DNA from: Clostridia bacterium
GTDB taxonomy: Bacteria; Bacillota; Clostridia; Christensenellales; Aristaeellaceae
Direction of reading: 5' to 3'
Assembly: GCA_017543905.1 (NCBI GenBank)
Contig: JAFYFC010000030.1
Span: forward strand, 1-48,785
Length of the DNA: 48,785 bases
This document shows positions 1 to 8,995 of the stretch, piece by piece (position 1 is the stretch's first letter; each line of letters opens with the position of its first letter). The notes under the pieces were generated by a model. It ran no database searches, had not been told where the DNA came from, and was given only the letters and a program-made list of their open reading frames with translations. The position numbers were made by a program, and so were the translations under genes.

Positions 1-164
1 AAGGAAGCACTGATTAAATGAGGTGGTCAGCCGGCGAGTGAATTTTTCGTCAGATACGATTGCAAATTCTGAAGGTTTACTGGAGGTAAATCAAAGAATT
101 TGCAAGAAGTAGATGGCGGAAAAGGCACCGCCGGATGTGCCACCGAATTAATCAGGGATTCCTT
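1..164. mobile_element. MITE-like palindromic element with 17-bp terminal inverted repeats
   Basis: The first 17 bases (AAGGAAGCACTGATTAA) and bases 148-164 read as the reverse complement AAGGAATCCCTGATTAA match at 15 of 17 positions. Inside are a second perfect inverted repeat (TTGCAAATTCT at about 60-70 against AGAATTTGCAA at about 95-105) and a third GC-rich pair (GTGG..CCGGCG against CGCCGG..CCAC). The whole element can therefore fold back into one long interrupted hairpin. It has no credible ORF. This is the form of a non-autonomous miniature inverted-repeat element. The left end coincides with the window edge, so its true boundary and any target duplication cannot be seen. Confidence 0.7.
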
Positions 165-314
165 AAACCCAAGGCCGCGTCGTGCTTAAAAGCCGAACGC
201 AGCAAATCCGTAATACAGAACGCCCGCCGATACAGCTGATCCTGTCGGCGGGTTCAATTATTATAAGCGTCAGTAAGGCCGCGGTACTTTTTCGCAAGAC
301 GGCCGGAAGCGTCG
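165..314. other. non-coding tail between MITE-like element and fthC
   Basis: No ORF with a plausible start and Shine-Dalgarno site is seen. The only structure is the hairpin at 223-252, which is listed separately. Confidence 0.6.
223..252 (-). terminator. stem-loop, probable terminator of the nagA operon
   Basis: CCCGCCGA..TACA pairs with TGT..CGGCGGG around a short loop, giving a strong GC stem downstream of the last gene of the minus-strand operon. The minus-strand 3' flank (CGTTCTGTATT) is only moderately T-rich, so termination efficiency is uncertain. Confidence 0.45.
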
Positions 315-857
315 TTAAACTCCGAGCACTCCGCATTCCGTTATAATCATGTCCGGCCTGACGTCGTGAGCTTCAGGGAAAACGCTTTCGAATATGCGGC
401 TTTGCGCGCACAGGCATGCCGAGAAGCACTCCGTGCGCGCAAGGTATCTGTCGTAATAGCCGCCTCCCCTGCCCATACGGCAGCCGCGTACGTCGCACGC
501 AAGGCAGGGGATCACGGCGATGTCCGGCTTTAAAAGCTCGTAAGCATCCTCAGGAGGCTCCGGTATGCCGAGCATTCCGCTCTTCAGCTCTGACAGGTCG
601 TTTATAACGAGCGCGCGCATCTCTCCCCCGCGGGCGCATTTGGGCACGGCCACGGTTTTTCCTTCTGTAAGGGCGCGGCGTATTATTTCACGCGTGTCCG
701 GCTCCGGCGGCACGGATACGTATATGAACACGCTGCGCGCGCGCTTCCATGCGTCAAGCGCGTACAGAAAGCCGCGCATGGCCAGCTCCGCTTCGGCGTC
801 AAGCTTTTCAAAACGCACGCCTGCGCGCAGCAGTCGTTTTTCGTCCCTCGTGCCCAT
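315..857 (-). CDS. 5-formyltetrahydrofolate cyclo-ligase
   Basis: This 180-residue cytoplasmic enzyme should convert 5-formyl-THF to 5,10-methenyl-THF with ATP, recycling a dead-end folate. The family signature is clear: a basic N-terminus (MGTRDEKRLLR), a central region running from IPEPPED to the LKPDIAVIPCLACD strand, and the substrate-loop motif GCRMGRGGGYYDRYL near residues 126-140. Length is typical of the family. It is the last gene of the nagA-kinase operon, 14 bases after the kinase stop codon and with only a weak ribosome-binding site, so its expression probably depends on upstream translation. No functional link to amino-sugar use is evident. Confidence 0.93.
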   Translation of the reverse strand: MGTRDEKRLLRAGVRFEKLDAEAELAMRGFLYALDAWKRARSVFIYVSVPPEPDTREIIRRALTEGKTVAVPKCARGGEMRALVINDLSELKSGMLGIPEPPEDAYELLKPDIAVIPCLACDVRGCRMGRGGGYYDRYLARTECFSACLCAQSRIFESVFPEAHDVRPDMIITECGVLGV

Positions 858-871
858 GCGGCGAACGCGCC

Positions 872-2245
872 TTATCCGATATACGGCAAGCTTGCGGCGG
901 CGACGCTCTGTCCCACGCGGCGGCTAGATTCGTCCGGGATGTGCAGAACTATCCGTTCCGCAAGCTCGGGATACTCGGTTTTGAGCACCTCCCGCGCGGT
1001 CGCAAGCAGCGTCTGCCCGCCGGTGCCGCTGGTCACGCGTCCCATTATGAGCACGTGCTTTATATCGTAAAAGCGCGCGTAATACGCGATCTGATAGCCG
1101 AAATACACGCCTATCGTCTGATAAATGCCCTCGGTGCGCTTATCGCCCGCGGCGTGCAGCTCCTGTACGTATTTGAGCTTTTCGGCAAGGGTCAGGCTGT
1201 CGTCGAGCTCTATGCCCGCGGCGGGGCACAGCTTTATGACCGCGTCCTGCGAAAAATACTTTACGCCGCAGCCGACGTCGCCGCTCCACTCGTCCACGAG
1301 CGCGTTCGGGTTCATGTCCACCGGCACGAAAGCGAGCTCGTTCAGCCAGCCGGTTATGTAGCCGTCCTTGTCCACGTAGCCGCCCGCCTCGCTTGTGCCC
1401 ATCGCGATGCCGAGTATGTTGTTGTCGTCAAGCTCTATCGCGCCCGCAAGCGCGGTCACGTCGCCGTCGTTTGCCACCTCCACCGGAACGTCACCAATTT
1501 CCTTCGCTACGTCAAGGTAGATATTGCGGCATTTTTTCTTGTCTTCCTCCGAAAGGCTCATAAACAGCGAAGCCACCATGGCGCGGTTGTCGATATACAC
1601 GCCCGCGGAGGATACGCCTATGCCGTCCAGGTGGGGCAGCTTCTCCTTCGCCTTGAGCATGGCGTTTTTTATGCCCTGATAGTGGTACGCGGGATCTGTC
1701 TGCTTTTTGGGCTGCCAGATTATTTCCTCTGAATAAATGCTCTCTCCGTCCACGACCGCCGATACCTTGACGTCGCTGCCGCCCGCGTCGAAGCCTATGC
1801 GGCAGCCGTTCATATGGCGGCCGACGGGCGAGGACGCCTCGCTCGTCCCGGGCGCGTCGTTTACGTTTTCGCGGTATTCCACCGCAAACTCGGTCTCGTA
1901 CACGCCGCTCATAAACCCGTTGTCGAACCCGCGCGCGCCGTCCGGTGCGTAGGCCCCGGCGATGTATTCGTATATCGGACGCGAGCCCGATATGATTATC
2001 CTGTGTCCGCCGCATACCCACAGCAGCGTCTTTACCGTGCGCTCCGCCGCCTCGCAGCTGCGCGCGTCGTCTATGCCGTCCTCGAACACGTCCATGTGTA
2101 TGGTATGGACGTAGCCCTTGTTGCGGACGACTGAGATAGCTATCGTTTTGTGCGGAGCAGACGCGGCGTCGCGCTCGTACTCCTCCATATACCTGACGAT
2201 GGGCCTGAACCCCGCGTCGTATACCGGCTTTACCTTCAGCTGCAT
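872..2245 (-). CDS. ROK/BadF-like sugar kinase with long N-terminal extension
   Basis: The protein has 457 residues. Residues about 150-161 (IGFDAGGSDVK) form the phosphate-1 loop of the actin/hexokinase ATPase fold. Later come ANDGDVTALAG, like the ROK acidic catalytic strand, and GIAMGTSEAGGYVD, like the phosphate-2 loop. ROK kinases are usually near 300 residues. This one carries about 150 extra N-terminal residues of unrecognised fold, and I do not see the ROK zinc signature (a His followed by a CxCGxxGCxE cluster). The ATG is preceded by AGGAGGA. It lies 22 bases after nagA, so a role in phosphorylating N-acetylglucosamine or a related amino sugar is a reasonable inference from context. 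BadF-type or other ASKHA kinases are alternatives. Confidence 0.75.
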   Translation of the reverse strand: MQLKVKPVYDAGFRPIVRYMEEYERDAASAPHKTIAISVVRNKGYVHTIHMDVFEDGIDDARSCEAAERTVKTLLWVCGGHRIIISGSRPIYEYIAGAYAPDGARGFDNGFMSGVYETEFAVEYRENVNDAPGTSEASSPVGRHMNGCRIGFDAGGSDVKVSAVVDGESIYSEEIIWQPKKQTDPAYHYQGIKNAMLKAKEKLPHLDGIGVSSAGVYIDNRAMVASLFMSLSEEDKKKCRNIYLDVAKEIGDVPVEVANDGDVTALAGAIELDDNNILGIAMGTSEAGGYVDKDGYITGWLNELAFVPVDMNPNALVDEWSGDVGCGVKYFSQDAVIKLCPAAGIELDDSLTLAEKLKYVQELHAAGDKRTEGIYQTIGVYFGYQIAYYARFYDIKHVLIMGRVTSGTGGQTLLATAREVLKTEYPELAERIVLHIPDESSRRVGQSVAAASLPYIG

Positions 2246-2267
2246 GCTTTCTTCCTCCTGACAGAGC

Positions 2268-3419
2268 TTATGCCTGATATATCGTTCTGCCGCGCAGTAT
2301 CGTGCGGCTTATGCTTATGTCCTTGTCCGCGAAGCAGAAATCGGCGTCCTTGCCCTCCGCGATAGAGCCCTTGGTTTTGTTTATTCCAAGCGCCGTGGCG
2401 GGGTTAAGCGACGCCATGCGCACGGCCTTGTGCAGCGGCACACGCTTTACGTTCAGGACGATATTGCGCACGGCCTCGTTCAGCTTAAGCACGCTCCCCG
2501 CGATCGTGCCGTCCGCAAGGCGGCACTCGATGCCGCTTACGAATATCGGCTGTCCGCCCAGCGAATACTCGCCGTCCGGCATTCCGCCCGCGCGCGTGCA
2601 GTCCGTTATCAGAACGAGCTTGTCCTTTTTAAGCTCCGAAACGAGCTTGAACAGCGCCTTGTTTACGTGGAAGGTATCTGCTATCAGCTCGCAGGAAAGC
2701 TTCGAATCCGTAAGCGCGCAGCCTACCACGCCGGGATCGCGGTGCTTGAGCGGAGTCTGGGCGTTGAACAGGTGAGTCACGTGCCTAACGCCCGCGCGCA
2801 CAGCCTTTTCGGCTTCGTCGAAGGTCGCGGAGGTGTGTCCCATCGAGATAAGTATTTCCGGATGCTCGCGGTGTATGCGGCGAATAGCTGCCATATTGCC
2901 CTTCATTTCAGGCGCAACCGTGAAAACCTTTATCAGATCGGCGTATTTGTTTATAAATTCCGGATCGCAGGGCTTTATGTGTTCGCCCGCCTGCGCGCCC
3001 TTCTTTTCCGGATTTATAAACGGGCCTTCGGCGTTTATGCCCATTATCTGCGCGCCGTCGAAATCGCCGCGTTCGCTTTCGGCCTTGACCGTGCGTATCG
3101 CCTCGAACGCGCGCTCAAGCTCCGGTATGCTTACCGTCATGGTGGTCGGAAGCCAGCTCGTCACGCCGTTTTTGGCGATCCCGCGCGCCATCGTGCGTAT
3201 GCCCTCGGCCTTGCCGTCCGAAGCGTCCTCGCCCAGATACCCGTGGATGTGCATGTCGACGAGCCCCGGCAGGACGTACGCGCCGCCCGCGTCGATTATT
3301 TCCGCGTCCCCAACCATATCCGGCGCTACGACGCCGCGTATCTTTTCGTCGAACAATACCGCCGCGTCCCTGAGCGTGGCGCCCTCAAGTACAAATATGC
3401 CGTTTACTATCGCTTTCAT
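2268..3419 (-). CDS. nagA: N-acetylglucosamine-6-phosphate deacetylase
   Basis: This 383-residue amidohydrolase removes acetate from GlcNAc-6-phosphate, feeding glucosamine-6-phosphate to glycolysis or wall synthesis. The metal site of the TIM barrel is visible: HIH at residues 57-59, Glu131 in NAEGPF, His195 in GHTSA, His216 in THLFNA, and the catalytic Asp273 in ITDCTRAGGMPDG. An upstream in-frame start at 3488 adds 23 unlikely residues. The ATG at 3419 has the Shine-Dalgarno AAGAGGATG and yields the usual N-terminus (MKAIVNG), so it was chosen. It is the first gene of a three-gene operon under the promoter at 3467-3495. Confidence 0.95.
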   Translation of the reverse strand: MKAIVNGIFVLEGATLRDAAVLFDEKIRGVVAPDMVGDAEIIDAGGAYVLPGLVDMHIHGYLGEDASDGKAEGIRTMARGIAKNGVTSWLPTTMTVSIPELERAFEAIRTVKAESERGDFDGAQIMGINAEGPFINPEKKGAQAGEHIKPCDPEFINKYADLIKVFTVAPEMKGNMAAIRRIHREHPEILISMGHTSATFDEAEKAVRAGVRHVTHLFNAQTPLKHRDPGVVGCALTDSKLSCELIADTFHVNKALFKLVSELKKDKLVLITDCTRAGGMPDGEYSLGGQPIFVSGIECRLADGTIAGSVLKLNEAVRNIVLNVKRVPLHKAVRMASLNPATALGINKTKGSIAEGKDADFCFADKDISISRTILRGRTIYQA

Positions 3420-3466
3420 ATGCCGTTCATCCTCTTCTTTCGCAGACTTTTCAGCGTTTAAGCATA

Positions 3467-3495
3467 AGTATACACCAAATGAAAGCAAAAGGCAA
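3467..3495 (-). promoter_or_regulatory. sigma-A promoter for nagA operon
   Basis: On the minus strand TTGCCT, a 17-base spacer and TATACT lie about 50 bases upstream of the nagA start codon. It is divergent from the exopolysaccharide promoter. Confidence 0.7.
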
Positions 3496-3547
3496 TCCGT
3501 TCAGACGCAAAAACACGCGCGTTTTCGCCAAGATAACCCCCGCGCGG

Positions 3548-3576
3548 TTGACAAGGCGCACGCAAGCACTTATAAT
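3548..3576 (+). promoter_or_regulatory. perfect consensus sigma-A promoter for exopolysaccharide operon
   Basis: TTGACA (3548-3553), exactly 17 bases, then TATAAT (3571-3576). Both hexamers are full consensus. The first ATG is at 3608, leaving a 5' leader of only about 25 bases with the ribosome-binding site GGGGGAA, so little room exists for a riboswitch or attenuator. Confidence 0.88.
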
Positions 3577-3607
3577 GAAGCCAGCATAAAGCTGACGGGG
3601 GAATCGT

Positions 3608-4834
3608 ATGACTGCAGGCATCGGCATATTCGACTCTGCGGCGCAAAAGCTTGGCTCCAGACGCTTCCGCGCGCTGTTTTACGCTTTGCTGTACGCGTTC
3701 GTGGGCAAGAGCCTGCTCTCCAGGATCAACTGGGCGGGCGATAACGGCGTGAGCGCTGCCGCAGCGTCAGGCACGCTGCCCGACGTCCCTACGCTTATCT
3801 GCTTCGCGCTGGCGGCGCTCTGTCTTATAATGCTCATGCTTGAATATACCCGCTGCCTGAGAATCGTGCTGCCCTGCGGCGCGGGCGTGTGTGCGCTTAT
3901 TTATGCGCTGTTCGAGCTGCTCGGTAAGGACGGCCGCATCGTATTCATAAGTGCGTTTTTAGCGCTGTTCGCGCTCGGAAAGAGCTTTAGGGAAATCGCG
4001 CGCGCATATCTGTACTGCGCGCTCGTAACTCTCGCCGCCGCGTTCATTTTGCTGAAGGCAGGCTATGCGGCTGAGTTTTTTAAGCCCGAAAACGAGTTTC
4101 CGGGGCATTCGTTCGGCCTTATCCATCCAAACACCTGGGGCTATATCGCCTTTATAGCATTAACCGCGCTGTGGTATCTGCATTTTCAAAAGGCGCCTGT
4201 CGTCACGTTCGCGCTGTTTTGGGGCGCGGGCGCGTTCATATTGTTCGTTATAAGCTGCCGCACGGTCGCGATGATGTGCGCGGCGTTCCCCTTCGGCGCG
4301 CTGGCCGCGTTTTTTGCGGGCAGGAAGCCGCGTCATATAAAAGCGCTCAGGTATCTGTTCTGCGCGCTGCCGCTTCTGTGCTTCGCGCTCAGCCTGATTC
4401 TGAGCCTTAACGCTGGCACGGTCGAGCGGGCGTTTTATCCAACGCCGTTTAAAACGATGGCTATGCGCTTTGTAAACGGCGGCACCGCCCTGCGCGTGCT
4501 GGGCTTTACCGTGCTTGGAAAGGATCTGGGCAGCGAGTACATAATCCCCATAATACTTGGCGGAGCGCAAAGCGAGCTTATAGTGGACAACGCATATATT
4601 CTTTTCAGCATATCGCGCGGCATCGTCTGGCTGGCGCTGTGCCTCCTCTGGCAGGTGTTTGCGAACGTGCGCGCGTTCAAAGCGCGCGATTACGCGCTTA
4701 TACTTCTGCTCGCCTTCATGTCGCTGTTTGCGCTGATGGAAAGACCGGGGCTTGAGGTATGGTGCAGCATGGCGCTGCTTTACCCGGCAGCCTCGTTTGC
4801 GCCCGCAGACAATACGGAGGAAGGCCGGATATGA
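3608..4834 (+). CDS. O-antigen ligase/Wzy-like polysaccharide polymerase
   Basis: A 408-residue polytopic membrane protein with about ten to twelve hydrophobic segments. A larger extracytoplasmic loop carries HSFGLIHPNTWGYIAF near residues 167-182, resembling the H-x-N loop of O-antigen ligase and Wzy polymerases. Such proteins join lipid-linked repeat units on the outer face of the membrane. Sequence identity in this class is low, so the call rests on topology, that motif and position: it opens the operon and its stop codon overlaps the start of the priming transferase (ATGA at 4831). A repeat-unit ligase rather than a polymerase is possible. Confidence 0.75.
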   Translation: MTAGIGIFDSAAQKLGSRRFRALFYALLYAFVGKSLLSRINWAGDNGVSAAAASGTLPDVPTLICFALAALCLIMLMLEYTRCLRIVLPCGAGVCALIYALFELLGKDGRIVFISAFLALFALGKSFREIARAYLYCALVTLAAAFILLKAGYAAEFFKPENEFPGHSFGLIHPNTWGYIAFIALTALWYLHFQKAPVVTFALFWGAGAFILFVISCRTVAMMCAAFPFGALAAFFAGRKPRHIKALRYLFCALPLLCFALSLILSLNAGTVERAFYPTPFKTMAMRFVNGGTALRVLGFTVLGKDLGSEYIIPIILGGAQSELIVDNAYILFSISRGIVWLALCLLWQVFANVRAFKARDYALILLLAFMSLFALMERPGLEVWCSMALLYPAASFAPADNTEEGRI

Positions 4835-6969
4835 TACGCAGAAATCAGCCCTTCATAGGGCTTTTAAACCGCCTAACGGATTTCGTCATCGTGGTCGCGT
4901 GCTACGTGCTGGCGTCCCGCATAAGGCTTATCGCGCTGGGCGGCGACAGAAGCAATATAGCCTTGAGCGGGCGCATGCTTATAATGTCTATGCTGCTTGC
5001 TGCTGCGCTCGTGTTCATACTTACGCTTATAGACTTCTACGACGGCTCACGTACGCGCAGACCGGAAGCGAGCATAGGTCTGCTGCTCGCCGCCGTGACG
5101 CTGACTGTGCTGATAGCGGGCGCGCTGTTGTTCGTGTTCCGTCTGCCTGACTTCTCGCGCGGCGTCGTGGCGCTGTTTTATCCGCTCACTTTCGCGCTTC
5201 TGACGCTTAAATACCTGCTCACGCGCATAATTCAAAGAAATCTGCGTTCGGGCGGACGCGCAAGCGTGCACGAGGTGGTTATAGGCGACGGCCATCTTGC
5301 GGCGCAGTACGCGCGCGACGTCTCCTCCGAGCCTGAGCTGGGCGTATGCATAGACGGCTTCGTGGGCGAAACCGCGCCCGAGGGCGGAAAGCTGCTCGGC
5401 GGCATCGAAAATCTGGACGCAGCGCTCTCAGACAGCGGCATAGACGAGGCCGTCATAGCGCTCGACCCCGAAAACTACACGCAGATATCCTCCGCTATCG
5501 CCGCGTGCGAGAAAAACGGCGTAAAGTATCTGATCATCCCGTTTTACAACGATCTCATGCCTTCGCATCCCGTAATCGAGCGCGTAGGCAGAAGCAAGCT
5601 TATAGACGTGCGCGCGAACCGCTTAGACAACGTAGGCTGGAGCGCGGTAAAGCGCACGTTCGACGTAGCGGTAAGCGCGGCGGGTCTTATAATCCTGTCG
5701 CCGCTATTAGGTCTTATCGCGCTGGGCGTGAAGCTTTCGAGCCCCGGTCCTGTGCTGTTCCGGCAGACGCGCGTAGGCTATATGCGCAGGGAATTCAAAA
5801 TGCTCAAATTCCGCTCCATGCGCGTAAACAGTGAGGAAAACAGCGCGTGGACGCACGACGCGGACGCGCGGCGCACACGCTTCGGCTCGTTCATACGCAA
5901 GACGAGTCTTGACGAGCTGCCGCAACTGTGGAACGTGCTTACGGGGCAGATGAGCCTTATCGGCCCGCGTCCCGAGCTGCCCGCGTTCGTCGAAAAGTTC
6001 AAAAACACCGTTCCGCTCTACATGGTAAAGCATCAGGTGAAGCCCGGCATAACCGGCTGGGCGCAGGTAAACGGCTACCGCGGGGATACGAGCATTGCAA
6101 AGCGTATCGAGCTGGATCTGTGGTATATAGACAACTGGAGCGTGCTGCTGGACGTGCGCATACTTCTGCGCACCGCCTTCGGCGGCATGATAAACCGTGA
6201 GGTCATGTACGGCGGGGATGCGCAGACGCCGGATATACGAATCGCAGTGGCTACTCATAAAAAATATCCCATGCCGCAGGACGAAATGTACCTGCCCGTA
6301 CACGCGGGGCGCGCGGGCAAGCCCGATCTCGGCTACATAGGCGACGACACAGGCGACAACATATCGTTTAAAAACCCCGGTTACTGCGAGCTGACCGTGC
6401 TGTATTGGGCATGGAAAAACCTTGAAAGCGAATACGTGGGGCTTGCGCACTACCGCAGACTGTTCGGCAAAAAGCGCTCCCCTCTCACTGCCGCGCAGGC
6501 CGGACGCTTGCTGCGCAAGGCGGACGTGCTGCTTCCGAAGGAAAGGCATTACCGCATAGAAACCAACTATTCACAGTACGCGCACGCGCATCACGCGCGT
6601 GATCTCGACCTGACGCGGGAAATAATCGTCGAAAAATATCCTGCGTATCTTGAATCCTTCGACAGGGTGATGCAGCGTACGCACGGGCACCGCTTCAATA
6701 TGCTCATAATGAAGCGGGATATACTGGACAGCTACTGCAGCTGGCTGTTCGGCGTGCTGTTCGAGCTCGAAGCGCATCTTGACGTCAGCTCGTATACGGG
6801 CAACGACAGGCGCGTATTCGGCTTTGTGGGAGAGCGGCTGCTCGACGTGTGGCTTGAAACGAGCGGCACCGCTTACAGGGACGTCCCCTACGCCTTCCTC
6901 GAAAAACAAAACTGGCTTAAAAAGGGCGCGATGTTCGTTATGCGCAAGCTGAAGGGCGGACGCGCATGA
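4831..6969 (+). CDS. polyprenyl-phosphate sugar phosphotransferase fused to DUF4422 domain
   Basis: The protein has 712 residues from the ATG that overlaps the previous stop. Residues 11-130 hold about four to five membrane segments; 145-235 form a Rossmann-like CoA_binding_3 domain ([15 protein letters not shown]). Residues about 274-463 are the bacterial sugar transferase (PGT) domain, with [51 protein letters not shown] and [12 protein letters not shown]. This priming enzyme moves a sugar-1-phosphate onto undecaprenyl phosphate. From residue 471 ([12 protein letters not shown]) to the end is a DUF4422 domain, a family found in polysaccharide loci and thought to be a glycosyltransferase, with [16 protein letters not shown] and [11 protein letters not shown]. 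The fusion suggests that sugar 1 is loaded and sugar 2 added by one polypeptide (inference). Confidence 0.9.
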   Translation: MIRRNQPFIGLLNRLTDFVIVVACYVLASRIRLIALGGDRSNIALSGRMLIMSMLLAAALVFILTLIDFYDGSRTRRPEASIGLLLAAVTLTVLIAGALLFVFRLPDFSRGVVALFYPLTFALLTLKYLLTRIIQRNLRSGGRASVHEVVIGDGHLAAQYARDVSSEPELGVCIDGFVGETAPEGGKLLGGIENLDAALSDSGIDEAVIALDPENYTQISSAIAACEKNGVKYLIIPFYNDLMPSHPVIERVGRSKLIDVRANRLDNVGWSAVKRTFDVAVSAAGLIILSPLLGLIALGVKLSSPGPVLFRQTRVGYMRREFKMLKFRSMRVNSEENSAWTHDADARRTRFGSFIRKTSLDELPQLWNVLTGQMSLIGPRPELPAFVEKFKNTVPLYMVKHQVKPGITGWAQVNGYRGDTSIAKRIELDLWYIDNWSVLLDVRILLRTAFGGMINREVMYGGDAQTPDIRIAVATHKKYPMPQDEMYLPVHAGRAGKPDLGYIGDDTGDNISFKNPGYCELTVLYWAWKNLESEYVGLAHYRRLFGKKRSPLTAAQAGRLLRKADVLLPKERHYRIETNYSQYAHAHHARDLDLTREIIVEKYPAYLESFDRVMQRTHGHRFNMLIMKRDILDSYCSWLFGVLFELEAHLDVSSYTGNDRRVFGFVGERLLDVWLETSGTAYRDVPYAFLEKQNWLKKGAMFVMRKLKGGRA

Positions 6970-7940
6970 AACCCGGGCTCATAAGCGTGATCGTGCCGTT
7001 TTATAACTCAGGAGAGTATATAAAACGCTGCGTGGAATCCATACTTGCGCAGGATTATACGAATTTCGAGCTTTTGATGATCGACGACGGCTCGACTGAC
7101 GCAGGCAGCGGGATCTGCCGCGCGTTTTCACAGGCCGATCCGCGCGTGCGCGTATTCAGGCAGGAAAACAAAGGTCAGTCCGCCGCGCGGAATTTGGGGC
7201 TCGACCACGCCGAGGGCGAGTACGTAGCATTCGTGGATTCCGACGACTATATCGAAAGCGGGTATCTGTCGTATATGCTTGCGCTGTTCGGCGCGCGGCC
7301 CGAAAGCCTGTTCACGATGTGCAACCATTACGTCGTGCGCGGCAAAAAGGCGCTGCCCGCCTCCGATACGTCAGCGGGCGTGCGCGTGCTCAGCAAACGG
7401 GACGCTTTCGAGGAGGTGCTGTTTCACGGCTGCGTGGACGTATCCCCCTGGGGCAAGCTGTACAGGCGCAGCGTGTTCGAGACTCTGCGTTTTCCGGAGG
7501 GACGTGTTTTCGAGGATACGTACCTGTTCGGAGACATACTGCTCAAAAGCGAATACGCCGTGTTCGGCAGCAGCTGCCGCTACTTTTACGTGATACACGA
7601 GGGCAGCACGGTGCGCAGGGAATACAGCGAAAAGAACCTGCAGTACGTCGAGGCAGCTAAGCAGCTCGCGTCCGCGGCGCTCAAATGCGATGCGTCGCTT
7701 AGGACGGGAGCCGTCCGCAGAATAAATCACGCGCGGCTCAGCGTGCTCAGATACATGCAGAGCTGCCCGCGCAGGTACAGACCTGCGCGCAGCGCGCTCA
7801 GGCGTCAGGTGCTTTCGGACGCGCCTGAGTACATAGACTGTCCGAAAACGCCCCGGCGCGACCGTGTCGCCGTAAAGCTGCTTAAGCTCGGCTTCATACC
7901 TTTTTACGCAGGCTGGTATCTTTATAATAAAATCAGATGA
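6966..7940 (+). CDS. glycosyltransferase family 2 protein
   Basis: The 324-residue protein has the GT-A fold signature of family 2 in its first 110 residues: ISVIVPFYNSGEYIKRCVES, LLMIDDGSTD, NKGQSAARNLGL and the metal-binding VDSDDY. It is expected to transfer a sugar from a nucleotide donor to the lipid-linked oligosaccharide on the inner membrane face. A hydrophobic C-terminus (LLKLGFIPFYAGWYLY) may be a membrane anchor. ATGA overlap with the upstream gene and another overlap with the downstream gene imply translational coupling. Donor and acceptor cannot be told from sequence; UDP-galactofuranose is possible given the UDP-galactopyranose mutase in the operon. Confidence 0.9.
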   Translation: MKPGLISVIVPFYNSGEYIKRCVESILAQDYTNFELLMIDDGSTDAGSGICRAFSQADPRVRVFRQENKGQSAARNLGLDHAEGEYVAFVDSDDYIESGYLSYMLALFGARPESLFTMCNHYVVRGKKALPASDTSAGVRVLSKRDAFEEVLFHGCVDVSPWGKLYRRSVFETLRFPEGRVFEDTYLFGDILLKSEYAVFGSSCRYFYVIHEGSTVRREYSEKNLQYVEAAKQLASAALKCDASLRTGAVRRINHARLSVLRYMQSCPRRYRPARSALRRQVLSDAPEYIDCPKTPRRDRVAVKLLKLGFIPFYAGWYLYNKIR

Positions 7941-8968
7941 AAGAGCGTACGTGCATGACGAACGATATTGACATCGTGATCCCCTGGGTGGACGGCAGCG
8001 ATCCCGACTGGGCCGCGCGCAGAAGCGCTTACGATACTGCCGCCTCCTCTGATACGCGCGTAAACCGTTACCGCGACTGGGACCTGCTGAAATACATTTT
8101 CCGCGGCATAGAGCGCTTCGCGCCGTGGGTCAGATACGTTTTTTTTGTGTGCGACCAGCAGCCCCCCGCCTGGCTTGACAGCTCAAACCCGCGTCTGCGC
8201 GTGACGATGCACGCTGATTTTATCCCCCGTGAATATCTGCCCGTGTTCAGCAGCCATCCGATAGAGCTGAACATGCACAGGATACCCGGTCTCAGCGAGC
8301 AGTTCATATACATGAACGATGATACGTTCCTGCTAAAGCCGCTGGCGCGGGAGTTCTTTTTCAGGCGCGGGCTTCCCCGCGACGCCGCGCTGCTCAACCC
8401 AGTGCCCACGGACGACCTTATGGGCAAGCGGAACGCAAAAATCTTCACCGTGCCCCTGAACAACGCGGAATACATAAACCGTGATTACGATTTCCGTTCA
8501 TGCATAAAGCGCCATCCGTTCAAATGGTTTAACGTGCGCTACGGCGGGAATCTGCTCAGAAACGCCATGCTCTGCCTCTGGCCGCGCTTTGTGGGCTTTA
8601 AGGAGCCACATCTGCCGCAGGCGTTTCTGAAATCCGCCTTCGAGCGCGCCTGGGACGCTGATTTCGACATACTCGATCAGACCTCGCGCCGTCCGCTGCG
8701 CGACGACAGGGACGTAAACCAGTGGCTGATACGCGAAAGAGAGCTCGCCGAAGGGCGCTTTCTGCCCCGAAAGCCGATAAGCGGCGGCGTATTCGCGATC
8801 GGGCAGAATCTGAGCGAAATGCACTCTGCCATCCGCTTACAGAGAATCCCCATGATTTGCCTGAACGACGACGGAATAACGGAGGAAAGCGAGTTTTTGT
8901 CGCTCAGGCGGCAGCTTACCTGCGATTTCGAAACGATACTGCCCGAAAAGTCGTCTTTTGAAAACTAA
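7937..8968 (+). CDS. Stealth-family sugar-phosphate transferase
   Basis: The protein has 343 residues. It carries the conserved regions of Stealth proteins in order: CR1 IDIVIPWVDGSDPDW near the N-terminus, CR2 with RYRDWDLLKYIFRGIERFAP, SSHPIELNMHRIPGLSEQFI and YMNDDTFL, CR3 around WPRFVGFKEPHLPQAFLKS, and CR4 with LNDDGI near the end. The family (bacterial capsule phosphotransferases and the human GlcNAc-1-phosphotransferase) transfers a hexose-1-phosphate, giving phosphodiester links in the glycan. The first ATG overlaps the previous stop; a second in-frame ATG at 7955 is possible. Its presence predicts a phosphate-containing polysaccharide. Confidence 0.92.
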   Translation: MKERTCMTNDIDIVIPWVDGSDPDWAARRSAYDTAASSDTRVNRYRDWDLLKYIFRGIERFAPWVRYVFFVCDQQPPAWLDSSNPRLRVTMHADFIPREYLPVFSSHPIELNMHRIPGLSEQFIYMNDDTFLLKPLAREFFFRRGLPRDAALLNPVPTDDLMGKRNAKIFTVPLNNAEYINRDYDFRSCIKRHPFKWFNVRYGGNLLRNAMLCLWPRFVGFKEPHLPQAFLKSAFERAWDADFDILDQTSRRPLRDDRDVNQWLIRERELAEGRFLPRKPISGGVFAIGQNLSEMHSAIRLQRIPMICLNDDGITEESEFLSLRRQLTCDFETILPEKSSFEN

Positions 8969-8995
8969 GCGCCGATAAAACGGTATGACTGAATA

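Noticed and set aside
2430..3461. 343-residue plus-strand frame over nagA
   Set aside because: Antisense shadow; composition dominated by Arg, Val, Ala and Leu without motifs.
3420..3488. upstream in-frame extension of nagA
   Set aside because: It adds residues absent from the family and crosses the operon promoter; the internal ATG has a good ribosome-binding site.
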